From Bacteroidota bacterium (lineage in GTDB: Bacteria; Bacteroidota; Bacteroidia; Flavobacteriales; Flavobacteriaceae), in contig JAJRRO010000031.1 in the NCBI GenBank assembly GCA_024279425.1, forward strand, positions 62,001 through 126,000: a stretch of DNA of 64,000 bases. Reading direction: 5' to 3'. Both the position numbers and the translations under genes were made by a program. Below the pieces are notes generated by a model. It saw only the letters and a list, made by a program, of their open reading frames with translations, was not told the DNA's origin and did no database searches. Below, piece by piece: positions 8,145-16,151 of the stretch. Numbering within the stretch: position 1 is the stretch's first letter; each line of letters opens with the position of its first letter.

Positions 8145-8919
8145 CTAAGCATGTTTATGGATTTCTACGGAGTGTGGATAAGGTATTTCGATTCCGGCAG
8201 TATCCAATGCCAGCTTACAACCCTCAAGAGTAGCGAAATAAACATCCCAATAATGTTCGGGTTTACAAAAAGGGCGAACCGCAAAATTAATTGAGCTATC
8301 TGCTAATTCAGATACATTAACCGATGGTGCTGGATTCTTCAATACCAAGGGGTTGGAAGTCAAAACTTTCAACAAAACTTCTTTGGTCTTCTTGATATCC
8401 TCATTATAACCTACCCCTATGATCGTATCAACACGAATTTTACCTTCAGTGGTATAATTAAGAATATTTACGTTAGCCATGGCACCATTTGGAATAATGG
8501 CAAGCTTATTTTCCGGAGTGGTCATCTTTGTCATAAAGATCTCTATTTCCTTTACGACACCGATTTCTCCTTGGGCCTCAATCAAATCCCCTATTCTATA
8601 GGGTTTGAATATCATTATCAAGACTCCTCCAGCAAAATTTGAAAGTGATCCTTGCAAAGCTAATCCCACGGCAAGACCGGCCGCTGCGATTATGGCAGCA
8701 AAAGTGGTTACATCTACTCCCAATTGGGAAATAACCAAAACTATCAAGAAGACTTTTAGGGTCCAGGATATTAGATTAAGAAGAAATTTCTGTAACGATT
8801 CATCATAATTGCCTTTTGCCATCATTTTTCGTGCAGTTCCCACAATTTTCTTGATGACCCATGAACCGATAATATAAACTAAAATCGCCGTAAGTAATCC
8901 ATTCTTCTAGTTTTTCCAT
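8145..8919 (-). pseudogene. MscS-family small-conductance channel gene with 5' lesion
   Basis: The intact downstream frame (from GTG 8843) holds TM2 (F-L-I-V-L-V-I-S-Q-L-G-V), the Gly/Ala-rich pore helix A-A-A-G-L-A-V-G-L-A-L-Q-G-S-L-S-N-F-A-G-G, and the beta domain K-P-Y-R-I-G-D-L-I-E. These are hallmarks of MscS osmotic safety channels. The N-terminus is broken. ATG 8919 gives M-E-K-L-E-E-W, but TM1 (L-V-Y-I-I-G-S-W-V-I-K-K-I-V) is in another frame behind a TAG, so the start and TM1 are no longer joined. A short deletion near 8905 is the simplest cause. Translation from GTG 8843 would give a channel without TM1. It could be a recent pseudogene or a local sequence error. Confidence 0.7.
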
Positions 8920-9025
8920 TTTAAATATACAGTTAGTGTTAATAGTAAAGCGAATATAATAATTAGAACCCAAAATTTATATGGGTCTTAGACGATTCAC
9001 AATCAGATCTGAAGTACAAAAACAA

Positions 9026-9059
9026 AAACCTGCTTGGGAGAAATCTCCCAAACAGGTTT
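9026..9059 (-). terminator. Rho-independent terminator of the DUF4252 lipoprotein gene
   Basis: AAACCTG-C-TTGGGAG / CTCCCAA-A-CAGGTTT forms a 15-bp stem with one mismatch and loop AAAT. On the minus strand it is followed by a T-rich run, 24 bases after the stop of the gene at 9084. Confidence 0.8.
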
Positions 9060-9083
9060 ACTTGCTGTTGGTCTGTTGTATAT

Positions 9084-9623
9084 TTATCTCATAAGGAAAT
9101 CTCCTATTTCGCCTAATCCTTCGCCTTTATAGTCTGACTTTTGGATGGCCTGTATAAACTGTACCAAATTGGCAGGCTTCATATTGTTGCCCAATACGCG
9201 TATCAGCATAAAGCCTTTTTCATCACTATCACCATAAATAATGACCTCATCAATCATTTCATCATCACCCAAATATTTGATTTGTCCTTTTCCGTAACTG
9301 GTATTCAACTTCATCAGGTCAATGAATTTTCCGTTTTTTAAAATAGTCTTGACCTTTGCTTTTTCGAGTTCGAACTCGGCAGCATTGGAATCGCTCTTTT
9401 TGAAGGCCAGAATGTTCATTTTTTTAAGAGAGTTCAACGCTTCCCTTTGATTATCGTTCAAATCAACCTTATCCATATTCAAAAGGCTTACAGGAAGGTC
9501 TACGGATAGAAAATTGGGATTATCAGAATTATCCACGAAATACTCCTGAAGGCTTTGTGTTGAGGAACAGCTAGTCAATACCAGCATTGCAGCCACTAAA
9601 AGACTATTCACTATCTTTTTCAT
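9084..9623 (-). CDS. DUF4252 lipoprotein
   Basis: A 179-residue lipoprotein with lipobox V-L-T-S-C (Cys19) and a DUF4252 domain. It is the most distant of three DUF4252 genes in this cluster. It keeps the scheme of a conserved K-V-D-L-N helix, a F-I-D-L-M-K-L strand matching the E-E-L-M-R-V of its paralogues, and D-E-V-I-I-Y-G ... M-L-I-R-V-L-G-N strands, and it ends in the short helix N-L-V-Q-F-I-Q-A-I. It is last in the sigma-factor cluster and is separated from the preceding gene by a strong hairpin (9666-9696), so it may be expressed less or separately. DUF4252 has no known biochemical role. Co-location with an ECF sigma factor suggests an envelope-stress or sensing role; this is inference. 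Confidence 0.85.
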   Translation of the reverse strand: MKKIVNSLLVAAMLVLTSCSSTQSLQEYFVDNSDNPNFLSVDLPVSLLNMDKVDLNDNQREALNSLKKMNILAFKKSDSNAAEFELEKAKVKTILKNGKFIDLMKLNTSYGKGQIKYLGDDEMIDEVIIYGDSDEKGFMLIRVLGNNMKPANLVQFIQAIQKSDYKGEGLGEIGDFLMR

Positions 9624-9665
9624 GTTTTCGTTTTTATCGATTGCTTTCTTTATAATGTACCAAAA

Positions 9666-9696
9666 AGTCGATTACTGTAATAAACAGTAATCGACT
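9666..9696 (-). terminator. perfect 13-bp hairpin between DUF4252 genes
   Basis: AGTCGATTACTGT (9666-9678), loop AATAA, then the exact reverse complement (9684-9696). On the minus strand a T-run follows (CTTTTTGG). It lies 12 bases past the stop of the gene at 9708 and ahead of the next gene, so it should end or attenuate the upstream transcript. Confidence 0.8.
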
Positions 9697-9707
9697 ATGG
9701 TTTGTGT

Positions 9708-10253
9708 TTAATTATGTTTTTCAGCCCCATTCAATTCATGTGGGAGGTTCATTTTTTTGGTCAGTGCACCAATTTTGTTCAAATCTATATCCCCTGTCAT
9801 TGAGACCAGAACGGTTTCAAATTTTCTTCCATGCACATCAACATCCATGTTTTTCATGCCAGATACGAACATCAGCAATTCTGTCACATGGTCTTTGTTT
9901 TTTCCGTTTTTAATGTAAAACTTCACATTCACATCTTTGTCCTTTACCCGCATTAACTCTTCCAAAGAAGAGGACTTTAAATACTTTTTGACGGTCTTGG
10001 ACATATCATCGGCGATTCCTTTGTCTTCTGTAATGAAGACCTTGATCCCCTTGATTCCTTGTGCCATTTCTACAAAATCCTTGGCATCTTCATCATTATC
10101 CAGGCTTCCAATGGTTGTGAGCAAATCTATCATCCCTTTGTTTACGATTACGGCTCCAACTTTATCCATATCTTCATATTTATCAAAGATAGATTGTGAA
10201 AATCCTGCTAAAGGCAAAAGGGCTACTGCTAAAATTAAAGTGATTTTTTTCAT
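9708..10253 (-). CDS. DUF4252 secreted protein
   Basis: A 181-residue exported protein with a classical signal peptide, M-K-K-I-T-L-I-L-A-V-A-L-L-P-L-A-G-F-S-Q. The mature part is a DUF4252 domain: I-F-D-K-Y-E-D-M-D-K-V-G-A-V-I-V at the N-terminus, I-K-G-I-K-V-F-I-T-E-D in the middle, then E-E-L-M-R-V-K-D-K-D-V-N-V-K-F-Y-I-K. It closes with V-S-M-T-G-D-I-D-L-N-K-I-G, the conserved end of the family. It is a close tandem paralogue of the next gene upstream (10348-10896); whole segments such as E-E-L-M-R-V-K-D-K-D-V are identical. It lies 94 bases downstream of that gene on the same strand. Biochemical function unknown. Confidence 0.88.
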   Translation of the reverse strand: MKKITLILAVALLPLAGFSQSIFDKYEDMDKVGAVIVNKGMIDLLTTIGSLDNDEDAKDFVEMAQGIKGIKVFITEDKGIADDMSKTVKKYLKSSSLEELMRVKDKDVNVKFYIKNGKNKDHVTELLMFVSGMKNMDVDVHGRKFETVLVSMTGDIDLNKIGALTKKMNLPHELNGAEKHN

Positions 10254-10347
10254 GATTGTCGTTTTTTGATTGATTGAATTTGTTTTTGTTTAATTGTAAA
10301 GGCAGTCCGCGTTGATGTTTTATACAAAAACTACCCATAGCTTTTTA

Positions 10348-10896
10348 TTAATTCTTTTTCTTCCCGGCTTCGTTCAATTCTTCGGGAAGGTTCATCTTTT
10401 TGGTAAGGGAACCTATTTTGTTCAAGTCTATGTCTCCTGTCAATGAAAGTAATACGGTTTCGATTTTCCTGCCATTTACATCTACGTCTACATTTTTCAT
10501 TCCGGTAACGAACATCAAAAGTTCGCTAACATGGTCCTCATCCTTCCCACTTTTGATATAGAATTTCACATTGACATCTTTGTCCTTTACCCGCATTAAT
10601 TCTTCCAATTTTGCACTTTTAAGATATTGATTCATAGTATTCATCATATCCTTTGATATTTCACTATCCTCCGTAATGAATACTTTTAAATTCTTTAGGC
10701 TTTTGGCGATATCCATAAAGTCTTTTGCTTCAGGATCATCTACTTCAACGTCTATATTCGAAAGCAGCCTAAACATGCTCTGACTGATCACTACGGCACT
10801 TACATTGTCTAAGTCTTCATACTTATCAAAGACAGACTGTGAAAAGCCCAATGCCGGTAGGGCTGCCATTACTAGTATTACTATAATTTTCTTCAT
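10348..10896 (-). CDS. DUF4252 secreted protein
   Basis: A 182-residue exported DUF4252 protein, tandem paralogue of the gene at 9708. I place the start at ATG 10896, giving M-K-K-I-I-V-I-L-V-M-A-A-L-P-A-L-G-F-S-Q, a good signal peptide. A longer frame from 10950 would add 18 polar residues and overlap the preceding gene, so I reject it. The domain shows V-F-D-K-Y-E-D-L-D-N-V-S-A-V-V-I, E-E-L-M-R-V-K-D-K-D-V-N-V-K-F-Y-I-K and L-S-L-T-G-D-I-D-L-N-K-I-G. It begins 10 bases after the anti-sigma-like gene ends, so the two are almost certainly co-transcribed. Role unknown; it may be an output or sensor of the sigma system. Confidence 0.88.
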   Translation of the reverse strand: MKKIIVILVMAALPALGFSQSVFDKYEDLDNVSAVVISQSMFRLLSNIDVEVDDPEAKDFMDIAKSLKNLKVFITEDSEISKDMMNTMNQYLKSAKLEELMRVKDKDVNVKFYIKSGKDEDHVSELLMFVTGMKNVDVDVNGRKIETVLLSLTGDIDLNKIGSLTKKMNLPEELNEAGKKKN

Positions 10897-10906
10897 GATT
10901 TTAATA

Positions 10907-11338
10907 TTAATTGCTGTTGTAAATTTTTTGTTTTGCGTTTTCAAACTCATTTAAATAGGCCACTTCTTCAGTTCCTCGACTAAAATTGTCTGCCAAAAGA
11001 CTCAACGCTTTTTTGGTTTCATTGTACGCATAATCTATCTCTTTTTGTTTCTGGTATTCCTTCCCAAAGTATATACCAAACATCAGAACTGCTACTGCTG
11101 CAACGGACACCCACTTGAAGTAATGTCTTCTGGTCTCACTAGTTTTCGGGATTGGTACCTGCTTTGTAAACCGTTCTTCTTTGGCCATAGAAAAATATTG
11201 AAACATGGGGGCATATTGCTCAAGATGTGTTGGTATACTTTCCTGTGAGAAATATGTTCTCAGCTCTTTTTCTTCGGTAATAGAAGTAGAAGCGTTAAGA
11301 TATTTTTCCAATAGTTTTTCTATTCTATCCAATTCCAT
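10907..11338 (-). CDS. single-pass membrane protein, candidate anti-sigma factor
   Basis: A 143-residue protein with a cytoplasmic helical N-terminal part (1-73), one transmembrane helix (about 75-91, W-V-S-V-A-A-V-A-V-L-M-F-G-I-Y-F-G) and a short periplasmic tail. No zinc-binding anti-sigma motif (HxxxCxxC) is present. Its first bases overlap the end of the sigma gene by 14, a sign of translational coupling, and the first DUF4252 gene follows 10 bases later. The N-terminal start I-E-K-L-L-E-K-Y-L-N-A-S-T-S-x-x-E-E-x-x-L-x-x-Y-F resembles the small membrane partners of ECF sigma factors in flavobacteria. The anti-sigma role is inferred from topology and position, not from a recognised domain. 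Confidence 0.75.
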   Translation of the reverse strand: MELDRIEKLLEKYLNASTSITEEKELRTYFSQESIPTHLEQYAPMFQYFSMAKEERFTKQVPIPKTSETRRHYFKWVSVAAVAVLMFGIYFGKEYQKQKEIDYAYNETKKALSLLADNFSRGTEEVAYLNEFENAKQKIYNSN

Positions 11339-11834
11339 AACTATGTTTTTGCATTAATCTTTCCCTTACTGTTTTCCGGGCTCTTGAGAGGGTAACACGT
11401 ATAGCGGTCGGTTTCATATCCAATAATTCACCTATTTCATCAAAGTCATATTCCTCAACATCGCGTAACTGTAATATCATTTTTTGTTGATCCGGTAAAT
11501 CTTCCATTATTTTTTGAACCCAACCTACACTATCATTCGCTTCAATCTGGTTTTGCAAAGAGGAATTATCATCCCCGTAATTACTATGAACCAATTTCAA
11601 GTTTCCCGCTTGTTTTGATTTAAGTCGATCTAAACAAAAGTTCTTCGTCATCGTCATAGCGAAAGCCTCTACATTATTGTACTTGCCTATGTTATCATTC
11701 TTAGACCACAACTTCATCAATATCTCCTGTGTTGCATCCTCAGCCTCTTCTGTAGAGACAAGCAATCTTTTTGCCAATCTGTACAGCTTATCCTTAAAGG
11801 GCATTACCACATTTAAAAATTCCGACTGTTTCAC
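11325..11834 (-). CDS. ECF-type RNA polymerase sigma factor
   Basis: A 169-residue sigma-70 family factor with only regions 2 and 4. Region 2 (about 10-80) holds L-Y-R-L-A-K-R-L-L, then E-E-A-E-D-A-T-Q-E-I-L-M-K-L-W, the core-binding and -10 helices. Region 4 (about 105-160) has L-P-D-Q-Q-K-M-I-L-Q-L-R-D-V-E-E-Y-D-F-D-E-I-G and the recognition helix K-P-T-A-I-R-V-T-L-S-R-A-R-K. It heads an operon with the membrane protein at 10907 and the DUF4252 genes. A candidate ECF promoter (TGTAACA, 15 bases, CGTC) lies 47 bases upstream, so autoregulation is likely. The signal sensed is unknown. Confidence 0.92.
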   Translation of the reverse strand: MKQSEFLNVVMPFKDKLYRLAKRLLVSTEEAEDATQEILMKLWSKNDNIGKYNNVEAFAMTMTKNFCLDRLKSKQAGNLKLVHSNYGDDNSSLQNQIEANDSVGWVQKIMEDLPDQQKMILQLRDVEEYDFDEIGELLDMKPTAIRVTLSRARKTVRERLMQKHSYGIG

Positions 11835-11880
11835 TTTTTTGGTTTAGTTGTTTGTATTCCCTTTTAAGGAGTTTACATAA

Positions 11881-11912
11881 GCAAGACGAAGTACAACGAA
11901 TTTTGTTACAAA
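11881..11912 (-). promoter_or_regulatory. candidate ECF-type promoter of the sigma operon
   Basis: Read on the minus strand: TTTGTAACAA, a 15-base spacer after TGTAACA, then CGTCTTGC, ending 46 bases before the sigma gene start. An 'AAC' -35 element with a 'CGTC' -10 element at this spacing is the general layout of ECF promoters and unlike the housekeeping TAnnTTTG. That the sigma factor encoded here recognises it is inference. Confidence 0.5.
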
Positions 11913-12073
11913 TAATTTTTTATTCTTCAATATGTAAGTAAATTGGACATCTATTGTCTAAAAAATTGCGTATTTAATCAATAGTAAAAAGTAATGAAAA
12001 TCCTTTGTTCTTCGTTTCCTATCTTGAAATGATGATTGAAGGTATTTATTAATCAAAGCTAAAAAAGAAAATT

Positions 12074-13594
12074 ATGAAAAAGTATTTTTTGTTTTTCCTT
12101 TTGTTGGGGCTTTTATTTACTACGTGTAAAAAGGGTGATGACTTAGTAGTAAACCCGATTAATGAAGATACAACGGAAGAGCCTAAGGAAGAAGTAAACA
12201 TCATAGTTCAAAATTTTATGTGGCAAACCATGAATGCCTATTATTTATGGCAAGGTGATGTTCCCGATTTAGCCGACAACCGATTTGCAACTCAAGGGGA
12301 ATATGAAGAATTCTTGGCGGCCACGCCCAATCCATCGGAATTCTTTGAAAAAAAGCTGCTCCATATCGATGATAGGTTTAGCGGTTATCGCGAAAATTAT
12401 AAAGATTTAACGAATTTGCTGGCCGGAATTACCAAGAGTAATGGTTTGGAACTTGGACTTTCACTTTATGGAACGGGTAGTGATGTTTTTGGCTTTGTTC
12501 AATATATTGTTTCAAATTCAGACGCTTCCACAAAGGAAATTGCCAGAGGTGATATTTTTGTAGGTGTCAATGGCACTTCATTAAATCAAGATAATTTTAT
12601 TAACCTATTGTTCGGGAATCAAGATACATATACTTTGAACATGGCCGATATTATTGATAACACCATAGTCCCAAATGATAAAGAGGTGACCTTGACCAAG
12701 AAAGATGGATTAGTAGAAGATCCTTTGTTACTCTCCAAAGTTTTGGAAGTAGGTGGTCAAAAAATCGGATATGTAATGTTCAACCAATTCACTGGAGGTT
12801 CTGGTGAAGATTTAAATACTGCGTTTGGTGAACTCAAATCGGCAGGAATAACAGATTTGGTTTTAGATTTAAGATACAATCTAGGAGGAAAAGGATATAC
12901 GGCAAGCATATTGGCCAGTTTAATATATGGTTCAAATACCGACGACATTTTTTTTAAGATAAGATATAATGAAAAGATACAGGCAACATTAGAGCCTTCC
13001 GACATTGAGGACTATTTTGTGGCCACAACCGGCTCTGCATTTGGTAATATGAACACTGCCTTGAACAGTTTAAACTTAAATAGGGTTTATATTCTTGCTA
13101 CGGACAGTTCCGCCTCAGCAAGCGAATTAGTCATGAACGGGTTAGTGCCCTATCTAGAGGTCGTTCATATCGGAACAACAACAGTGGGCAAAAATCAGGG
13201 TTCAATTACATTTGTTGATGACCTTGAAAATGGTAATTTCTATGACCCAGATCGTGAAGATAAAATTAATCCGAACAACCAATGGGGGCTTCAGCCAATA
13301 GTAAGCACGGTTGAAAATGCCGCTGGTTTTTCAGACTACGCCGACGGGTTATTACCAGATATAGAGCTTGAAGAAGATATTGCCAACTTGGGAATTCTTG
13401 GGGACATTAATGAACCGCTACTGGCAAGGGCAATTCAGGAAATAACAGGTATAAGCGCAAAGCGTGGTTTCAATGTGCAAATTCCTGTAAACTTGGTTAC
13501 AAGTTCTAAAATGGCAAACGCTCTAAACAGTAATTTGATATTGGATAAAATCCCTACTTCGTTACAGATGAAATTTAAATCGGGGATGGAATAA
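12074..13594 (+). CDS. S41 family peptidase lipoprotein
   Basis: A 506-residue serine endopeptidase of the C-terminal processing peptidase (S41) family, exported as a lipoprotein: hydrophobic start, then L-F-T-T-C-K-K with Cys about 19. The N-terminal helical region V-Q-N-F-M-W-Q-T-M-N-A-Y-Y-L-W is typical of Bacteroidota S41 lipoproteins. A PDZ-like part follows, with I-A-R-G-D-I-F-V-G-V-N-G. The catalytic core has L-V-L-D-L-R-Y-N-L-G-G and the serine box S-S-A-S-A-S-E (345-351). A downstream T-V-G-K-N-Q-G carries the probable general-base lysine. It is the first of a tandem pair of paralogues, and the second starts 42 bases later. Substrate unknown. Confidence 0.92.
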   Translation: MKKYFLFFLLLGLLFTTCKKGDDLVVNPINEDTTEEPKEEVNIIVQNFMWQTMNAYYLWQGDVPDLADNRFATQGEYEEFLAATPNPSEFFEKKLLHIDDRFSGYRENYKDLTNLLAGITKSNGLELGLSLYGTGSDVFGFVQYIVSNSDASTKEIARGDIFVGVNGTSLNQDNFINLLFGNQDTYTLNMADIIDNTIVPNDKEVTLTKKDGLVEDPLLLSKVLEVGGQKIGYVMFNQFTGGSGEDLNTAFGELKSAGITDLVLDLRYNLGGKGYTASILASLIYGSNTDDIFFKIRYNEKIQATLEPSDIEDYFVATTGSAFGNMNTALNSLNLNRVYILATDSSASASELVMNGLVPYLEVVHIGTTTVGKNQGSITFVDDLENGNFYDPDREDKINPNNQWGLQPIVSTVENAAGFSDYADGLLPDIELEEDIANLGILGDINEPLLARAIQEITGISAKRGFNVQIPVNLVTSSKMANALNSNLILDKIPTSLQMKFKSGME

Positions 13595-13636
13595 TACTAA
13601 TTCCTAAAGCGTTTTAATTCAAAAAATTGTGCTTAA

Positions 13637-15112
13637 ATGAAAAAGAATATATTTTTATTGCTTGGTTTCCTAGTTCTCTCTTGCTCCAAAAGTGATGATG
13701 GTTTCAACATAAATAAAACGGTCGACCCTGACCCATCAGTTGAGGTCGAGGTTCAGAATTTCATGTGGAAGGCCATGAACTTCTGGTATTTTTGGCAGGA
13801 GAATGTACCTGACTTGGCAGATGACCGGTTTACTAATTCAGCAGATTACACAGAATTTCTTAGCTCGGAAATCGATCCAGGTGTCTTTTTTGATGATAAA
13901 CTATTGTTCAGTGAGGATCGATTTAGCTTTTTTTCGGATGATTATAAAGAACTTACGCAGGCCTTTGCGGGAATTTCGAAGAGTAACGGACTCGAATTTG
14001 GTTTGATACGATTCTCAGAAGGTGATGATATTTTAGGTTATGTACGTTATATAGTGCCAAATTCAGATGCATCAAGCAAAGACATTAGTAGAGGTGATAT
14101 TTTCACCGGGGTCAATGGTCAAACGCTAACCCTGAACAATTATGTTGCTCTACTATTTGACGACAGTGATACTTATACATTGAATATGGGGGATATCGCC
14201 AATGATGTAGTTACACCCAACGGCAAAGAAGTAACGCTGACCAAATTTGATGGTCTGGTTGAAAATCCCGTCTTTCTTGCAAAAATCTTCGATATAGGCA
14301 GTGAAAAAATTGGATATTTGGTCTATCATGGATTTACCAATGAGTTTGATGAGGACTTGAACAATGCATTTGGCGATTTTAAGGCCGCTGGGGTGACCAA
14401 TTTGGTTTTAGACTTGCGCTACAATCCCGGGGGCAGCGTAAACACTGCTCGATTATTGTCAAGTATGATTTATGGAACAAAAACCAATGAGTTATTCCTT
14501 AGACAACGATGGAATGCCAAAATACAGACGCAAATGAGTGAAAACCAGCTGGTTGACTTTTTTGCCGACAAAACCACCAAGGGAACTGATGTCAATACAC
14601 TTAATCTCACCAAGGTGTATATTTTGGCCACATCAAGTTCTGCTTCGGCCAGTGAGCTTGTTATAAACGGATTGGCTCCCTATGTTGATGTCATTCATAT
14701 CGGAGAAACAACTAGGGGGAAAAATGAATTCTCTCTAACGATGGTCGATGACTTTGACAACTCTTACATATATAGCCCGCAAAGGGAAAACAATATTAAT
14801 TCCAAAAACAAATGGGCCATTCAACCCTTGGTAGGAAGAAATGAGAATGCTGATGGGTTTTTTGATTATACAGGAGGTTTGGTTCCTACCATAGCGCTTC
14901 AAGAAGATTTGGCTAATTTAGGGGTCTGGGGAGATCAAAACGAGCCCTTATTGGCCAGGGCCATACAAGAAATAACAGGAATATCAGGTAAAAGAAATTT
15001 TGAAGTGAAGATGCCTGCAAATGTTATGACAAATTCAAAAATGTTCACAGTTTTGAAGGATAATATGGTATTGGACAAACCTTTGCATATCAATTTAGAC
15101 CAAAACCAATAA
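13637..15112 (+). CDS. S41 family peptidase lipoprotein (tandem paralogue)
   Basis: A 491-residue S41 peptidase, clearly duplicated from the gene just upstream. It has the same order of parts: lipobox L-V-L-S-C-S-K, V-Q-N-F-M-W-K-A-M-N-F-W-Y-F-W, PDZ-like I-S-R-G-D-I-F-T-G-V-N-G, L-V-L-D-L-R-Y-N-P-G-G, serine box S-S-S-A-S-A-S-E, and T-T-R-G-K-N-E with the lysine. The C-terminal A-R-A-I-Q-E-I-T-G-I-S segments of the two proteins are nearly identical. The divergence of the middle parts suggests an old duplication with different substrate use. A strong terminator follows 24 bases after the stop, so the pair likely forms one transcription unit. Confidence 0.92.
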   Translation: MKKNIFLLLGFLVLSCSKSDDGFNINKTVDPDPSVEVEVQNFMWKAMNFWYFWQENVPDLADDRFTNSADYTEFLSSEIDPGVFFDDKLLFSEDRFSFFSDDYKELTQAFAGISKSNGLEFGLIRFSEGDDILGYVRYIVPNSDASSKDISRGDIFTGVNGQTLTLNNYVALLFDDSDTYTLNMGDIANDVVTPNGKEVTLTKFDGLVENPVFLAKIFDIGSEKIGYLVYHGFTNEFDEDLNNAFGDFKAAGVTNLVLDLRYNPGGSVNTARLLSSMIYGTKTNELFLRQRWNAKIQTQMSENQLVDFFADKTTKGTDVNTLNLTKVYILATSSSASASELVINGLAPYVDVIHIGETTRGKNEFSLTMVDDFDNSYIYSPQRENNINSKNKWAIQPLVGRNENADGFFDYTGGLVPTIALQEDLANLGVWGDQNEPLLARAIQEITGISGKRNFEVKMPANVMTNSKMFTVLKDNMVLDKPLHINLDQNQ

Positions 15113-15135
15113 GGTAAGTGCAGTTGTACTACTAA

Positions 15136-15166
15136 AAAATGCCTTTGACTTCAAAGGCATTTTTTG
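15136..15166. terminator. bidirectional terminator between S41 pair and B12 locus
   Basis: AAATGCCTTTGA, central CT, then TCAAAGGCATTT, flanked by A-run and T-run. It serves the S41 genes on the plus strand and, by symmetry, the binding-protein gene ending at 15197 on the minus strand. Confidence 0.85.
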
Positions 15167-15196
15167 TTTCATATAATTTTTCGGGAAGCTTAATAG

Positions 15197-16147
15197 TCAT
15201 AGGGTGACTTTTTGAAAATCCAATCGTTTGACCCTATGAGATAGACTTGGGGGTACCGCTGTTACCTCTGGATGAAAAATACCCGCCAATACCTCAATAC
15301 CATCTACCAAGGTGCCCACCGATGATTGTGTGAACAACTCAAAATCAGCTATAAAAACAGCATTATTCTGCACGGCGTTCAAAGTGTCCCAGCCCTCTTT
15401 TTTCGTAAGTAAATGTATTTCTTCCAAAGTACGGTCAATGGTAAACCCACAAGGAGCTATTACCAAAACCTCAGGGTCATATCTCACGATTTTATCCCAC
15501 TGTGTAACGATACTGTCCCCAGACGGATTGGAAAGCATATCAATACCCCCAGCATACCCAATTTGATGTGGAATCCAATGTCCACAATTGTAAATGGGCT
15601 GAAGCCATTCCATCAACATTACACGCTTTGGTAATACCTTGGAGACCCGGAGTGTATCAATTACAATATCTATTCGCTTATTCAACATCCCAAGATACCG
15701 ATAGGCCAGCTCTTCTTTTCCCAATGCTTTGGCAATGGTCACGGCGTTATCGAATACATCGCTAAGGGAAGAAGGACTAATTGAAACTAATTCTGGCTGT
15801 TTTTTCAAATGGGCAACAGCTACCGAAGTACAGGCCATATCAATTTGGCAAACATCACAAATATCCTGGGTAAAAATAATATCGGGTTCAATTCCTTTTA
15901 ACACGGGCTCATCTACATAGTATAATTTTTTTCCCTTATTCTTGCTCGCGGAAAATAACGCATCAATCTCCTTACTACTCATATGATTAACTTCATACAT
16001 GCATCGCACAACCTTCAATTTTTCTTGCCGTGCATTATCTGGACATTCAAAGGTAATACCATACAAATGACCTTGAAGCCCCATATCATATATCATTTGG
16101 GTAACGGCTGGTAGAAAAGAACAAACTTTCGGCATTATATCAGACAA
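15197..16147 (-). CDS. cobalamin/metal-chelate binding protein, BtuF-like, no signal peptide
   Basis: A 316-residue periplasmic-binding-protein fold of the BtuF/FhuD class. V-C-S-F-L-P-A-V-T-Q-M-I-Y-D-M-G-L starts lobe one and G-I-T-F-E-C-P follows. L-K-G-I-E-P-D-I-I-F-T-Q is the family's 'PDLV' strand, and the C-terminal lobe begins A-G-G-I-D-M-L. No signal peptide or lipobox is present, because the protein starts directly with the fold, so it is predicted to be cytosolic. A Cys-rich C-D-V-C-Q-I-D-M-A-C follows the PD motif. It lies 4 bases after the BtuB-like gene, downstream of the cobalamin riboswitch, so a role with corrinoids inside the cell is inferred; the true ligand is untested. Confidence 0.82.
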   Translation of the reverse strand: MSDIMPKVCSFLPAVTQMIYDMGLQGHLYGITFECPDNARQEKLKVVRCMYEVNHMSSKEIDALFSASKNKGKKLYYVDEPVLKGIEPDIIFTQDICDVCQIDMACTSVAVAHLKKQPELVSISPSSLSDVFDNAVTIAKALGKEELAYRYLGMLNKRIDIVIDTLRVSKVLPKRVMLMEWLQPIYNCGHWIPHQIGYAGGIDMLSNPSGDSIVTQWDKIVRYDPEVLVIAPCGFTIDRTLEEIHLLTKKEGWDTLNAVQNNAVFIADFELFTQSSVGTLVDGIEVLAGIFHPEVTAVPPSLSHRVKRLDFQKVTL

Positions 16148-16151
16148 AGTA

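Noticed and set aside
10897-10950. N-terminal extension of the DUF4252 gene to 10950
   Set aside because: It adds polar residues in front of a good signal peptide and overlaps the preceding gene; ATG 10896 is far better.
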